Source: an uncultured Armatimonadota bacterium
Lineage (GTDB): Bacteria > Armatimonadota > Fimbriimonadia > Fimbriimonadales > Fimbriimonadaceae
Assembly: GCA_903927345.1 (NCBI GenBank)
Contig: CAIYMO010000021.1
Coordinates: 107,839-171,838, forward strand
DNA length: 64,000 nt
Reading direction: 5' to 3'
Shown here piece by piece: positions 63,860-64,000 of this stretch (position 1 is the stretch's first letter; each line of letters opens with the position of its first letter). A program made the translations under genes and the position numbers. The notes under the pieces were generated by a model. The model made no database searches, was not told the DNA's origin, and worked only from the letters and a program-made list of their open reading frames with translations.

Positions 63860-63860
63860 T
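63831..63860 (+). repeat. Right copy of 30-base flank repeat A/B
   Basis: It matches 57628-57657 at 24 of 30 positions and directly abuts the CCA end of the minus-strand tRNA-Ala, the usual side for integrative elements to insert. Confidence 0.5.
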
Positions 63861-63935
63861 GGTGGAGAATAGGGGGCTCGAACCCCTGACCTCTTCCATG
63901 CCATGGAAGCGCTCTCCCAGCTGAGCTAATTCCCC
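63860..63935 (-). tRNA. tRNA-Ala (anticodon GGC)
   Basis: On the minus strand a 76-base cloverleaf can be read: the acceptor GGGGAAT pairs with ATTCTCC, followed by discriminator A and an encoded CCA. The D-arm contains AGCTCAGCTGGGAGAGC. The anticodon stem CTTCC/GGAAG encloses ATGGCAT with anticodon GGC. The T-arm contains GGGTTCGAGCCCC. It decodes GCC and GCU. Confidence 0.96.
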
Positions 63936-64000
63936 ACGTGTCGGTCAAAAGAATGTCTCTTTCGACGTTCAGCGGATGTGGTCCACTAGTCAAGATATTA

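Noticed and set aside
1..64000. CRISPR arrays, insertion sequences, transposases, integrases
   Set aside because: No regularly spaced repeats and no recombinase motifs were found on either strand.

Overview
The window looks like a bacterial chromosome segment from a heterotroph of the Armatimonadota (Fimbriimonadia-like) or a related lineage. This is inferred from the gene style: a prepilin with a long hydrophobic FTLIELLVV-type start and an LFPVFAQAK continuation, Tat-exported Gfo/Idh/MocA and DUF1080 proteins, many secreted glycoside hydrolases, and frequent TTG/GTG starts. I ran no taxonomic search.

Layout. 0-18.9 kb is mostly housekeeping and metabolism: a truncated PQQ-type sugar dehydrogenase, phosphomannomutase, endonuclease IV, a J-domain/WD40 fusion, a thioredoxin-like protein, P5C dehydrogenase, DUF2200, a Gfo/Idh + DUF1080 pair, an HD-GYP sensor, a prepilin/lipoprotein pair whose prepilin has an in-frame TGA, tRNA-dihydrouridine synthase, a CoA-transferase, an epimerase, RecQ and an aldo/keto reductase. 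18.9-28.1 kb is a plant-polysaccharide block: GH78 rhamnosidase, GH29 fucosidase, GH67 alpha-glucuronidase and a divergent ExuT-like transporter. 28.1-33.4 kb is a complete, overlapping hutU-hutH-hutG-hutI histidine-degradation operon. 33.4-38.8 kb is a carotenoid cluster (idi, crtB, acyltransferase, crtI, cruF, with a divergent cruG-like glycosyltransferase). 38.8-43.5 kb encodes an RND efflux permease and its adaptor. 43.6-47.8 kb has a halogenase-like flavoprotein, an ankyrin protein and an esterase lipoprotein. 47.8-57.3 kb returns to polysaccharide enzymes (GH31, GH78-like, and an esterase-GH78-F5/8C fusion), with a MerR/VWA pair between them.

The most unusual part is 57.6-63.9 kb. A promoter, a SAM-I/SAM-IV-clan riboswitch and an intrinsic terminator precede a tightly overlapping five-gene operon: a small unknown protein, a MoxR-type AAA ATPase, a second unknown protein, a DUF2201-type metallopeptidase + VWA protein, and a divergent S-adenosylmethionine synthetase-like protein. 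The block ends at a tRNA-Ala(GGC), and degenerate copies of two short sequences occur at both of its edges, which suggests an island at a tRNA. A SAM-sensing leader in front of an AAA/VWA/metallopeptidase set that carries its own MetK-like enzyme is the best candidate here for an undescribed system.
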